Of a DNA stretch of 64,000 nucleotides, positions 22,515-33,552 are shown piece after piece. The position numbers and the translations under genes are program-made. Source of the stretch: Adiantum capillus-veneris (taxonomy: Eukaryota; Streptophyta; Polypodiopsida; Polypodiales; Pteridaceae); assembly GCA_014529385.2 (NCBI GenBank), contig CM043949.1:114393477-114457476 (forward strand), given 5' to 3'. Under the pieces are notes generated by a model. That model saw only the letters and a list, made by a program, of their open reading frames with translations. It was not told where the DNA came from and did no database searches. Within the stretch, counting starts at the first letter, position 1. Each line of letters opens with the position of its first letter.

Positions 22515-23453
22515 TCATGAGATAGAGATTCTTCCAGGAAGTGAGCTAGTGTCAAAGAGGCCTTATAAAATGGCGCTACCAGAGCCGATTGAATTGAATG
22601 AACAGCTCTGTCAACTTATAGAACATGGATTTATTAGACTGAGTAAATCAAGCTGGGGAGCTCCAGTACTCTTTCAAAAGAACAAATATGGGACTTTACG
22701 ACTCTACATTGACTATAGAGTACTAAACCAAGTAGCAGTTTAAGAACAACTATGCTATCCCACAAATTGATGAACTGCTAGATATGCAACATGGTTTCAA
22801 GGTCTTTTCAAAGATATATCTAAGGTCTAGTTATTATCAAATCATAATAAAGGAATTAGATATTCCAAAGACAGCTTTCAACACCCGATATGAACATTTT
22901 GATTTTATAGAAATGTCATTTGGTCTAACTAATGCTCCGGCTACATTCAATAGATTGATGCAAGATATTTTCAGGCAGTTCCTAGATGACTTTGTTCTTG
23001 TCTTCTTTGATGATATTATAATCTACTCAAAGGATGAAGAAGAACATGAAGACCATCTGAGAAAGGTGTTGGATATTCTTCAAGAACACAATCTAGATGC
23101 AAAGATGAGAAGGTGTTCACTTTTCACTCCAAGGATTGAGTATTTGGGATTTATTGTTTCGCATGAAGGAATCTGAGTGGACCCTACTAAAGTTCAGGAC
23201 ATTGTTGAATGGCATCAGGCATCAAATGCAAGTGAGCTTAGAGGATTCTTGGGAATCATAGGATGGTATAGAATCTTTATAAAGGAATATGCAGTGATTA
23301 CTTCACCCTTCACAGATCTTCTGAAGAAAGGAGTGAAAATAATCTAGGGACCACTATACCAAGAAAGGTTTGACCAGCTTAAGTAGTATGTGACTACAAC
23401 ACCGTGCCTAAAGCTATCAGATTTCAATCAGGCCTTTGAATTTGTCACTAATA
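22515..23453 (+). pseudogene. reverse transcriptase and start of RNase H of element G
   Basis: The reading resumes after the CACTA element with the Ty3/gypsy run-in to RT ([13 protein letters not shown]). Fingers ([10 protein letters not shown]), palm (SSYYQIIIKELDIPKTAFNT), EMSFGLTNAPATFNRLMQ and the catalytic FFDDIIIYS box near 23008-23034 follow, then the thumb (KMRRCSLFTPRIEYLGFI). A frameshift sits near 22740, TGA near 23174-23176 and further stops after that. RNase H starts (FNQAFEFVT) but breaks off at about 23450, joined straight to LTR sequence; the rest of RNase H and integrase are deleted. Confidence 0.85.
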
Positions 23454-24370
23454 TTTGAGAAATTTCTTAAAGAAAACAATTGCTCAAATAATATCTTATT
23501 TCCACATGGAACTTGCGGTTAGCGAGGTGATCCCAAGGTTAGCAGAAAATAAACTGAGGTTGTGAGCTCTCTTTTTTTCTCTTGCAGTTAGCAAGATGCC
23601 TTGCGGTTAGTAGGATGCCTTGCAATTAGAGAGATGTTCCCTTGCGGCTAGGGACTGGGAAAGTATGTGCATTTTGGGGGGTAGCAAATAAGTAAATACT
23701 TTGCAAAGGCTCTGTTGGTTAGATAGAGAAAGTTTGTGGATAGCGGAAAACTTTTCAGAATAATTGAAAGAATCAATTTTTTTTAATATAGGATTGTCTT
23801 CATTAAACCATGTTTAAGAAAGAAATTTTTTGGTGATGTTTTTTGAAGGGCTGGAGGAAAGAACATGTGTCTAGAACTAAGAAAAGAACATTGTTTGTAT
23901 ATGTAAACTAGTGTGGTAGTAATTAGAAAACAAGCTAAAAAGTGCGAGTATGGGGTGGAAAGTGGGGGCTAGCTCAGATTTCCAGTCAAGGAGGATGGGT
24001 GGTCTCAAGCAGTCAAGAAACTCTCCACTCCCTCTTATTAAGAGAAGAAAAATTAGAGACTCATTGTGCCAAGAGTCAAGAAGTCCCAAATATATGTGCC
24101 CCTGAAAGCTATGGACTCGATTAGTTGGGTACTTTTCACAAGATTAGTAGTTAGTTTAGACTAAGTCTCCTATCATATTTCTGGTTTATGGATGGCGGTA
24201 GTGCCTCTTAAATGTGAGAAAAAAGGTGTTGTTTATGGATTCTAAATATGTCAAGGGGATTTCATCTTTATGCTAGGAAGTAGTTTTCATTAGAGTCTTT
24301 GATTTATCAACCTAGCTTGTGGTGTATGACCCTTAAAACCACGAACATGATGGATAGAGGACTTCCTCTC
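23454..24370 (+). repeat. truncated 3' LTR of element G
   Basis: Similar to 14698-15610 over its whole length but lacking the last 140 bases of the 5' copy and preceded directly by RNase H sequence rather than a polypurine tract. Both ends are deletion joints. Confidence 0.75.
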
Positions 24371-24466
24371 TCCCAAAGACTCCATTGCATCCATAAAATA
24401 TAAGATGCCCTTGATGTGGCAAAAATGCCACTTCACTAATCCATGTAGATCAGTAGCTACAAGCTC
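24371..24466 (-). pseudogene. possible Ty1/copia integrase scrap
   Basis: Thirty-two codons on the minus strand read ELVATDLHGLVKWHF, then GILYFMDAM, resembling the start of the copia integrase core (LELVHTDLCGP...YFxxFxDD) with the first catalytic aspartate. It is short, joined to the LTR of G on one side and a poly-G run on the other. It may be chance. Confidence 0.35.
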
Positions 24467-24473
24467 TCGAGGT

Positions 24474-24506
<33 letters not shown>
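24474..24506 (+). repeat. poly-G run of 33
   Basis: Thirty-three consecutive G. Homopolymers of this length are unstable and hard to sequence, so the exact count is unreliable. Confidence 0.9.
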
Positions 24507-24509
<3 letters not shown>

Positions 24510-25616
24510 GGGGGCTTAGTTTTGTCTTGAAAATGGTAATTAATTTTCCTTCACAAAGATGATTATTAAGCCACAATACAACTAGTTCAAGAAAAAGAAA
24601 GACTTTATACTCTCTGGCAGCCAGCCTCTCTTAATCACAAAGATTAAACACACCCTAGGAATGTTTTTCAAGCTTGATTGCTTCCATCAAACACATGAAC
24701 CAACGAATAGTCAAGATATCACTTGAAGACCAGGTCATGAAAATCCAACTTGGTAAAATGTTTTTCAAGCTCAGTGTCTTCCATCAAGCACATGAGTACT
24801 AGCTTGGTAATATTTTATTTGATTATTTAATTCACCAACACAATGGAGAGAAGAAAATACCTCTAAAGAGCATCATAAGAAGTTGTGAATCCAAAAGGCT
24901 ATACTCACAAGAGGCAAAACGTAGGTTGCATGTTTCCTTGGAATAAAGAAGCCTCGATGACTATTTGTGTAGGAAGGGTCTTGCAAAACCCTTCTGTTTG
25001 TGTGAGAAGGATCTTCAAAACATGTGAACATTGGGATTGTTGGTAGAGACTCTATGGGCTTGTTGGTAGAGGGTTCACTAGAAGCTGGTGATGATAGCTC
25101 CTCTCCTACCTCTACTACCTACAAATCACTTACTTGAGCTCACCAAATTAAAACTTAAGATCAAACTTACAGTGTAGTAGGGTAGCTAGGGATTTGTAAG
25201 AGCGGGGAACCTTTGTAGAAGCCCCTAAAGGCTCAATAGAAGATATTGGGAGGAACTTTTCTCTTTCAACTTTCACATGTGAGAATTCTTTCTACCAAAT
25301 GAAGGCATATTGTAGAGCTTACGTCAACCTCTAAGCCCCTAGGGTAGAACTTAGTAGTGTTCAAGAAAAATCGCTTTTTTTATGTATTCTTCAAGAGAAA
25401 ATTTGGAACCTTTGAGTTGACCTTTACTAATTTCTTAGTATTTCCTCAAAATTTAAGTGATATTTTTTCATTTTCTTCCTATCAACCAACATTTTTTACA
25501 AATTATCAAAGCGGCACGATTGTAAGTTGAGACACACTTTTCTAGAACACAAGGAAGAAAACCTAAAAATATTAAGAGAATTTCTTTGTTTCAACTTTCA
25601 ATCTCCCCGTTTGGAG
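24507..25616. other. unassigned stretch before element F
   Basis: About 1.1 kb of AT-rich DNA. A phrase around TTTTTCAAGCTTGATTGCTTCCATC recurs once in altered form 120 bases later (near 24760), a weak local duplication. A short open stretch near 25020-25140 (GLLVEGSLEAGDDSSSPTS) has no recognised domain. No gene is supported. Confidence 0.4.
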
Positions 25617-25877
25617 TGTTAGGTTCAAGCCCGTTGTACCTATGGGAACATGTCCTATAGTATGTAGGTAAGGGCAGTCTAGTAGAGTTTTGCATGATAG
25701 AGAGCAAAATCTATATATATTGTAAGGCCTTTTGTTTTTTTATATACAAGCAAAATTTTTAAAAAAAGCGTGTTGTTTTTCTCTCTCCCTCTCTGCACTC
25801 ATTCATCTCTTCTGCACCTTCTCTCTCTCGCCATGGCCTGCCCAAGGCTCCACCCACGATAGCCCTATAGCCTAACA
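25617..25877 (+). repeat. 5' LTR of element F
   Basis: TGTTAGGTTCAAGCCC...TAGCCTAACA, seven-base inverted terminus. The partner is 27200-27458. Confidence 0.93.
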
Positions 25878-25878
25878 C

Positions 25879-25891
25879 TAGTATCAGATCC
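25879..25891 (+). other. primer binding site of element F
   Basis: TAGTATCAGATCC, two mismatches to the plant initiator tRNA-Met complement, one base after the LTR. Confidence 0.75.
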
Positions 25892-27188
25892 GTACTGAGG
25901 ATAGAAGACCAAGTTCAAAGGGGCTTGAGAGCTGAACCATTCGGGGCTGCTACTGTGGAGGGCTAAGATTGACACATAAAGAAAAACTTCAGACACGCTA
26001 TGCTTCAGACTAGGAGGGCCATATTGTGAAGGAGAGTGTGGTACTACAGAAGCGATCTTACAGAAGCCCAGCAAAGGGGCTCACACATTGATGTCTTTCC
26101 AGGAGGCTCAAAACGCCATCGTCAAGTCAAAACACCATCATCAACTGTCGTTATGTTCTGCAGACTTGTTATTTGTAGAACATTTGGATTAAAACATCTC
26201 TTATTGAAGCGAGGATTCACACATAGGCCAGTCACACACCCTCATCTTGACTCTATGTTATTCTAGGCGGGCAACATCAAGACTATTGAGCCCGACTGCA
26301 TATTGAAACGCATGCCCGCAGGCCCCCCTGGTGTGGTGGCGATAGTAGTGAACGACCAAGCTTTTCAAAATGCCTACCGAGGCAAATTTTTTCAAGGATT
26401 TTTCGACAATAGCTATTTTTACAAGGCTTGGTCTAAGGTGCACGCAACCCGTTCAAGAGCATTTTAAAATGCTATGTGAAGTACCTTGTCAATGAGAGCA
26501 AGACAACGAGTATTCTGCCTTCAAGGATTTGAACATAATAATAAAGGTTCCTATGACTATATAGATGGTTGTTGGAGATAAAGGGCTATCTAGTACTGGA
26601 GAAATTAGCTCGACAAAGATTGATCCAATACTACATGTTGATCTGGAAAAGATGAAGAACATCCATAAGCGAACAGTTTTCTTTGAGAACCAAGATGTAC
26701 ATCAGCAGATGCAACACATGAAGGTGTGCTTCGAGACTGCAGTACAAGCTTTCACAAACTATTTTTTCCAGTTTAGTGTCATAGATTTGTCCTCTTTTAT
26801 CTATTGTCAAAACAATTATATACTTTTTTAGTCAAATCTTATTTTACCTTATCTGTTGTCAGTCATGCCATGATACACATTTGTACGGGTTATAGACACT
26901 CATAAGTGGTAAGACCTCCCAAAAACATTTGTTCTCAACCCATTTTTGTTGCACTTCTTGTGAGGTTATTGGGTACACCTTAAGCCCAAGGTTTGGTAGG
27001 AACCAAAAACTCCACTGATTGGTAGCTAATTTTTGACCGACACCCTATCTGTTCAAGGGGGGGTTTTATCGTAGCACAAGGTTAAGGATACACCAAAAAT
27101 TCTTGGTTGTGAGAGAACCTAAAACTCATTGTTGACGAGTACACCAAAAACTCGAGGTATCATGAGAGGCTCTATCTAGTCTGGGCTT
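25892..27188 (+). other. internal region of element F, no recognised protein
   Basis: Contains an 88-codon frame at 26565-26831 (start codon ATG; ...HKRTVFFENQDVHQQM) and shorter frames. A stretch near 26360-26440 reads AFQNAYRGKFFQGFF, then YFYKAWSKVHATRSRAF. I could not assign these to a family; captured host sequence is possible. Confidence 0.5.
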
Positions 27189-27199
27189 GAGGGGGGGAA

Positions 27200-27458
27200 G
27201 GTTAGGTTCAAGCCCATTGTACCTATTGGAACATGTCCTATAACATGCAGGTAAGGGAATTCTAGTGGAGTTTTGCATGACAGAGAGAAAAAGCTATATA
27301 TATTGTAAGGCCTTTTGTTTTTTATATACAAACAAACTTACAAAAAAAGCGTGTCAATTTTCTCTCTCCCTCTCTGCACTCGTTCATCTCCTCTACACCT
27401 TCTCTCTCTCACCATGGCCTACCCAAGGCTCCACCCGCCATAGCTTTGTAGCTTAACA
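27200..27458 (+). repeat. 3' LTR of element F
   Basis: Matches the 5' copy; the first base is G instead of T. Followed by the TGGAG duplication at 27459-27463. Confidence 0.93.
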
Positions 27459-27463
27459 TGGAG

Positions 27464-28582
27464 GACTTCTTGCTACTTAAAGGTATACTCTAGAGCCCAG
27501 ATCAACCTACGAAGCTGCTAGCCCATATGGTCAAATAGCCAACAAGTGGGCCCCAAATCTGACATGAATCATCCTTGGGAAGATCCCATTCTAGAAACAA
27601 GAGAGTGGCACCTCACTCAAGAACTTTGGGGTGCAAGACTCTTGTGAATGACATGCTAAAATTCTTAGAGGATATAACCATTCAAAGGATTTTTTAAAGA
27701 GATTTAGAAGCTCTAGAGAAGAAAATATCAGCTTCTGAATATGGTAAGAATAGTGATGAAACTAAACCAATATAAGGCTCAAAAGAGCATTCTAAGAAAG
27801 AGGTAAAGTCAAGATGGACTTGGTCAAAGCTGATAAATAGGATCTAGAGATAGAAAATATTTAGCACAAACAAGCTAAATATCCAATAAAGGATCCATCA
27901 ACTAAGAGATGCAAGAGTCTAGCAGAGGCATGGTATTGCAAAGACAATTTTTTAGAGGGGAGGTAATCTAGTTTAGTTAGTAGTTCTAGGAATTAACATG
28001 ATCAAATATATGTGAAAGTATGTGATATATTGAGAAGCTGAGTATTGAATCGATAATATTAGAAGAGCATTACTTGAGGCTACGAGCTTTCATCTAAACA
28101 CATGTATCTCCTATTTTGGAGATGGTATTGGAAAGCTACAAAGATAAAAAGATCTGTATGAGCCCCTTTAGGTCAATTAATTATCATGGTTTGGAAGAGA
28201 CTATCAATATGACATATTCTAATGGAAATGATAAGCATACATTATTATTACAAGTGAAAAATAGAAAATCAAGGTTGGTCAATGGAAAAATCAAAAGGAT
28301 ATCAAGTTCACTGGTACTATATAACTAAAGAACTCATTATGAGCTATGGTCACTTTATGTTTGGGTGGATAGTTTGTAATCATTTTGAGCATTCAAGAAA
28401 TCTATAAGTAAATACATGCAAGATGAAAATGGTCACGCTTGCACGGGGGAAGATTTCACTCAAGGCATGTTTAAATTCCTCTTGTCCCTTCTCACCTCTC
28501 CTCTGTTTGTGCATTTGTATCACTCCACTCTTAGAGGTGCACTTGCACATGCTTTTCTTCTCTATTTATTTTAGATCATATG
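27464..28582. other. unassigned stretch between elements F and E
   Basis: No supported gene. Near 28060 the text ILEEHYLRLRAF is reminiscent of the gag of G and E (LEEHYSKFVRLR) and could be a gag scrap. Confidence 0.4.
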
Positions 28583-29248
28583 CCCTTCTATCACTCATTT
28601 TGGTCACACTCATGGGAGAAGAAGACTCTGTTGCCATGGTAGTAACCTTTGTGATTATGTCCTTGAAGCTTTGAGAGATCAATAACTGCAAAGCAAAATT
28701 GGTAATGAAAGCTATTGTTTTTTTATGCTTAATCATGCTATCATCTCTTGCCTCTTCTTCATTTGGGATCCTTTCTAAATGGTGCTATACTATCCTACTC
28801 TCATTTATTAAAATCTAGCTGGGATCAACTCATGTTATACCTATACTATGATAATTTCTCTACATTTTTCTCTATGAAGTAATGATGGACTCATTAGTCA
28901 ATTCCACAGCCTCTTACATATGATCATATATTCAAATTCTTATCAATATTCTTACAAAATAATCTAATCTCTTTCAAATTCCTCATTTGATTAAAGAGCT
29001 GGATTTTCTTGCAAGCTATGGAATATGTATTCATGATTGTTTTTGTAGGGACAATTTTTTTTCCAAAAAAAGATTGTTTGGGTATTGGAAAGAAAGAGAA
29101 ACTCTCAGGCCTTCTTCATTCAAAGTCCTATACAGATATAGTCAAAACTCCCTTTGATACCGAGGGAGAAGGGCTTAGTGGAGTAAATGCTAAAGTAGTG
29201 CATATGGGTGCACATATCTGGGGGGTTTGTTCCTAGATTACAAGATAG
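28583..29248 (+). repeat. 5' LTR of element E, left piece
   Basis: Matches 59738-60570 with large indels: an extra 0.2 kb here (28630-28850), and about 0.4 kb more in the 3' copy. It ends at ATAG (29245-29248), duplicated at 56346-56349 on the far side of element B. Confidence 0.7.
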
Positions 29249-29413
29249 TGACAAGCACAAAGCACAAAACGGACCCCGACGAGCCTCAATGCTGCCAGGA
29301 CCATGCACGTCGAGCTAGTCATGAGAAATGGACAATGGGGCACCACCTAGCTTTGAGCAGCTAGGACACGGAAATCGGTGATTTAAAATAGTACAAATAC
29401 TACACACACACAT

Positions 29414-29450
<37 letters not shown>

Positions 29451-30387
29451 TAGGTGATGAAAACCCCTCGGGATGTGAGGGAAACTTGATTCAATGCAAT
29501 ATTTATAGAAACCTTAGTCTTGGCGAGATGGCAACAGTGGTGATAGAGAGAGATCGAGAGATAGAGAGAGATAGTGACTCGTGAGCCTATAGTGCAATCT
29601 CTAGAGGAAATTCCATAAGCATGGAGATTCTACTCTTGTGTATGTGGCGACCCTTGGAGTTAGGGTGTGTGCATGGATTCCTTGTCAAGTGCTGATTCCC
29701 AGGTGCCCCCCGATAGTGACCTCTTAGCGCCCTTTTATAGGTGCACGTTGCATTAGTTTAGGATAATCCGATTAGGTTAGGGCCCTAATCAGGAGAGACA
29801 AAGCAAGGAGTTGGGTCCTAGATGGTTGACCCTTGCTTTGTGTTAGGAGAACTTTTAAAATGATATCTCCTAGGTGGGCCTTTGTGACCATCACCTAGAG
29901 AGAGGTGGCAATATACAATTGGTTTTTATACAAGATTTTTGGCTTGAAAACGGGAAAATATATTACCCTATGGATATTTACTACAAAGAAATGTTGAAGC
30001 AAGATGTCGGTAATTGGCAGAATTTGGTGGTGCGTTGGTGTAGCACGTTTGCCACTTTTGGGGTCGGCCAGGGCATGCCTTCGGTGTCATTCTTGAACCG
30101 GGGTCGCCTTCGCGTGCTTTTGGTCGTCTTCTTTGTTGATATTAAATTCTATTGCTTTTTCCTTCTTGTGTGTGCGTATGGTGTGATGTGATCGTTTGAT
30201 TATGTGCATGCGAGTGTAATGTACTCGTATATGTATGTGCATGTGCTCGTAAGTGTGTTTGTGCATGTGTGGGTGTATGTAATTTTGTGAGGATCTAGGT
30301 GCATGTGAGTGTGTGTGTGTGTGTAGGTATGATGAAAGAGAGAGAAAAAAACTATTCTATGCGCCCGCATGGGCTTTTACACAACAA

Positions 30388-30472
<85 letters not shown>

Positions 30473-30597
30473 AGAGAGAGATTATATTGAGCCCACAGAG
30501 CTATTTCCAAATCAGGAAACAAGGGCAAGGAAGAGTCAACAGGAGGGAGAGAGTGAGAGAGCACCTTGTCATGCTAAGAACAAGAGAGGGAGAAAGT

Positions 30598-30633
<36 letters not shown>

Positions 30634-30797
30634 GGAGGGAGAGTGTGAGGGATAGGGTGAGATTGGGAGAGAGAGAGAGAGAGCTATTTTGGCTCATGCA
30701 TGGTGGGTCTTGCTTCCGGATTGACGAACAAGGGAGAGAGAGAGAGAGAGCTATTTTGGCTCATGCATGGTGGGTCTTGCTTCCGGATTGACGAACA

Positions 30798-30885
<88 letters not shown>

Positions 30886-31281
30886 CATGTGCCCTATATT
30901 GGGCTTGGTTATAGAGAGTAAGACGGAGGGAGTGAGAGAACGAGATGGAGTTTGAGTAAGAGAGAGGGACTAGCTCGAATAATGGATGAGACGGAGAGAG
31001 AATTGTCCCATGCATGGCGGCCCTTGTGGGTTGATGAACCCGAGGGAGAGAGAGGGATTATGGCTACATGTGTTAATGAACTTGAGGGAGAGGGGAAATA
31101 ATGGAGGAGAGGGGGGAGGGTGGTTCCAAGGGAGGGGTGGCCTACTACGGGCGTATGCATGGGAGGGAAAAGAGTGGCGGGGTGGTAGGCTTAAAAATGT
31201 TTTTTTTCCTTCATTGTTTAATTTTAGCTCCCCCCGAGTGGGGTTGGTTCTCGTGGCCATAGTTTCAAAAACCGGCCATCA
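29249..31281 (-). repeat. 3' LTR of element B
   Basis: Aligns with 37885-38334 and 54478-56345. It contains (GA)n tracts, a poly-G run of about 34 at 30599-30632, and a 67-bp tandem duplication at 30684-30801 that the other LTR lacks. A minus-strand TATA lies at 29731-29740. Confidence 0.92.
30389..30470 (+). repeat. (GA)n microsatellite in the 3' LTR of B
   Basis: About 80 bases of GA; another such run follows at 30801-30881. The matching place in the 5' LTR of B has shorter, broken GA tracts. Confidence 0.95.
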
Positions 31282-31296
31282 TTAGCCCTCCCTTCT
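31282..31296 (-). other. polypurine tract of element B
   Basis: On the minus strand AGAAGGGAGGGCTAA directly precedes the 3' LTR, sharing GGGAGGGCTAA with element A. Confidence 0.8.
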
Positions 31297-31400
31297 GGCT
31301 AGAGGCATTCATGCTTCTAGCTTTGCGACTGATTCTCTAGTAGCAAATTTGGAGGGTTCTCCCTCCTCTGAAATACCTAGCATGAACTCTGGATCAAAAC

Positions 31401-32620
31401 TTAACAGTACCTTTTTAGTCTCCATCCATTGACTCTCGTCTTGTGAATTCGACCATCTTCTTCCATCAATATGTAGCTGTCATTGGTGTATCGCTTTTTG
31501 ACAATAAATGGCCCTTCCCATCTGGGCTGAAACTTCTTATCTTTCGTAGTGTCAAATTTGTTTTCGTATCTCAACACTAACATGCCTTTCTTCAGACCCT
31601 TTTCCTTAAGCCCTCCTTACGTTGCATAGTGGTTGATCGTATCTTGTCTATCTAGATGAAGCCTTTCTAGATCCAAGATGCGGTTGCGGAGATGGGCAAT
31701 TGGGTGTTGTAAACTGACTAGCCATAACTCACAAGCTGGCTATCTGTACCTCGATGGGTAGAATGGATGAAAAGGGGTGAAAACTAGTGATGTTTGGAAT
31801 GTCGTGTGATAGGCCCAAAGAGCGGCCATGATATTCTTATCCCAATCACATTCACTTGCTTTGTGATGATCTTACAGATCATTCCGTTTACCTTTTCCAC
31901 TATACCATTGCACTGTGGATAGTATGGGGTGGAGTGTCCGCGTGTGATGCCTAAGTTTTTCATCAATTCTCCCACCAATTCGCCTCTGAAACCTGTCCCT
32001 CTATCATACATTATCTCCAGAGGTGTGAAAAAATGGAAACAAATGTGCTCAAATATGTACTTCACCACTTGTTGGGTTGTAATGCATGTGGTGGTTGCTG
32101 CTTCCGCCCATCGGGTCATGTAGTCTACACCAACTAGAATGTATAGTTTACTGATTGGGCCCTTGGTAAAGGACCAATTGCATCTATTCCCCACTTCTCA
32201 AATGGTCCATATGAGATGATAGGAGTCTGTGGCTCATAGGTTAGTGTTCGATCACTCAATACCTGACAAGCTCTACATGTTTTACACCAATGATGCACAT
32301 CCCTGTTTAGACTAGGCCAAGAGAATCCTGCTTCTAGAATCTTCCTACTGGTAATATCTAGAGCAAAGTGTCTACCTCAAACACCATCATGGAAACTTGA
32401 GATTACCTCCGTGATTTTATTGGAGATTGGCACTCGCCTGAGAATCTAGTCTTTGCCCTTGCAATATAAGTTGTTGTTTATAAGGCGGTATCTTATTGCC
32501 TTTTGGACAAGCCATTCTTTCTGGCCCTTGGTATACCCTTCAAGACATTCTCATGTATCTAAGAAGTTGATGATATCATGCATAACATCACTACCCTAAA
32601 AGAGGGGCAGTTTCAGTTAG
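31401..32620 (-). pseudogene. integrase of element B
   Basis: Reading the minus strand, a zinc-binding segment (HHWCKTCRACQV) lies near 32265-32310. The catalytic core follows in 32194-31784: first aspartate in LVGVDYMTRWAEA, second in IMYDRGTGFRGEL, and glutamate in PQCNGIVEKVNG. The C-terminal KFQPRWEGPFIV segment is at 31583-31401, with no chromodomain after it, as expected for Tat. Integrase joins element cDNA to the target. Frame changes between the pieces break it, though the three catalytic residues are kept. Confidence 0.82.
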
Positions 32621-32640
32621 ATTGCTCCTATGGGAACATC

Positions 32641-33063
32641 TTATATTCTTTCCTTGGCTAGAGCATCTGCCTCTTGATTTTTTGCCCTAGGCACATGAAA
32701 TAACTGCATTGCTTCAAACTTCCTTAATAGATCCTTAACTTGGCATAATTGACCAAGTAAAACCTGATTTTTACAAATCCAAGTGCCATTTATCTTCTTT
32801 ATCAAAACCATGGCATCGCCAAACACATTTAGGCATTGAACCCCTTGCAAAAAACATTGTTCTAATCCAAGAATTAAAGCCGCATACTGTGCTTTGTTGT
32901 TGGAGTGGGAGTGAAGCAGCTGTCCAATAGAGAATACCTTTTCCTTTTGCTTATTGAGAATGATGATGCCAACTGCATCCTGGTCTTCTGTTCTTTTGTA
33001 AGCTCCATCAAAGAAAAGAGAATGAGCTCTTTCTAGCTTAGGAATTTCTACCATTGGTGTCAC
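32641..33063 (-). CDS. second, archaeal-type RNase H of element B
   Basis: 140 codons with the layout of the additional RNase H found in Tat elements: SLFFDGAYKR (first acidic residue), SNNKAQYAALILGLEQC, LNVFGDAMVLIKKING (third acidic residue) and NQEADALAKE (fourth). At the second site the family normally has glutamate (NNxAEYxAL); here it is glutamine, so activity is doubtful. It degrades RNA in RNA-DNA hybrids during reverse transcription. This domain after a degenerate RNase H marks the Tat lineage. Confidence 0.82.
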   Translation of the reverse strand: MTPMVEIPKLERAHSLFFDGAYKRTEDQDAVGIIILNKQKEKVFSIGQLLHSHSNNKAQYAALILGLEQCFLQGVQCLNVFGDAMVLIKKINGTWICKNQVLLGQLCQVKDLLRKFEAMQLFHVPRAKNQEADALAKERI

Positions 33064-33552
33064 TTATTTACCTTTTGTGTTGAACTTTAGCTTCTTCTCA
33101 TAGTGATGATGAGGAAGAATACCTACTAGACTAGCCCTGGTGGAGTTTTCTACCTGCATGGTGTAATCAAGCTCTTGTAATCTAACAAGCCACTTAGAGA
33201 TTCTAGATGAGACATCCATGTGTTGCATCACATATGGAAAGACCTCTTCCATTGTCAAAATTACAAAGGGTATAGGCAATAGATAAGATCGAAACTTTGT
33301 AGTGGCAAACATTAATGCAAGCACCATGTGCTCTACCGCTAAGAATCCTTTTTTTGATGGGGTCATGGCGCCACTAGAGAAGTAGATAGGATGCATGAAA
33401 GAGGTTTGGGGATCCTTTTGCATTAGTACGGCTCCAAGTGTATCACTTCCTACACTGAGGTTAACATAAAATGGCGCGTCCTATCTAGGGGGTGCAATGG
33501 TGGGAAGTGTAGCCATGATCTGTTTCATTTTGCTAAACTATTGCTCATTTTC
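33064..33552 (-). pseudogene. degenerate first RNase H of element B
   Basis: The 33423-33064 part reads HPIYFSSGAMTPSKKGFLAVEHMVLALMFATTKFRSYLL with SRISKWLVRLQELDYTMQV, a Ty3/gypsy RNase H scaffold. The usual TDH triplet is TME, so a catalytic aspartate is gone. In Tat elements this domain is often a non-catalytic tether. TGA/TAA breaks lie between it and RT. Confidence 0.75.

Larger units (their letters stand above)
14698..24370 (+). mobile_element. Element G: decayed Ty3/gypsy element split by a CACTA transposon
   Basis: Two related blocks, 14698-15711 and 23454-24370, flank a tRNA-Met-type primer site, a leader ORF remnant, gag, protease and part of reverse transcriptase/RNase H. Both edges of the 3' LTR are lost: the internal sequence breaks off inside RNase H at about 23450 and the LTR match ends at about 24370, where the 5' copy continues for some 140 bp more. 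No target duplication can be checked. Its gag is related to that of element E. Confidence 0.8.
25617..27458 (+). mobile_element. Element F: small copia-type LTR element without pol
   Basis: LTRs 25617-25877 and 27200-27458 (261 and 259 bp), with TGTTAGG...CCTAACA ends, flank 1322 bp. The five bases on both sides are TGGAG, a perfect target duplication. A tRNA-Met-like primer site follows the first LTR and a GAGGGGGGGAAG purine tract precedes the second. The inside has only short broken frames and no gag, protease, integrase or RT motif I can find, so the element is non-autonomous. Confidence 0.92.
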
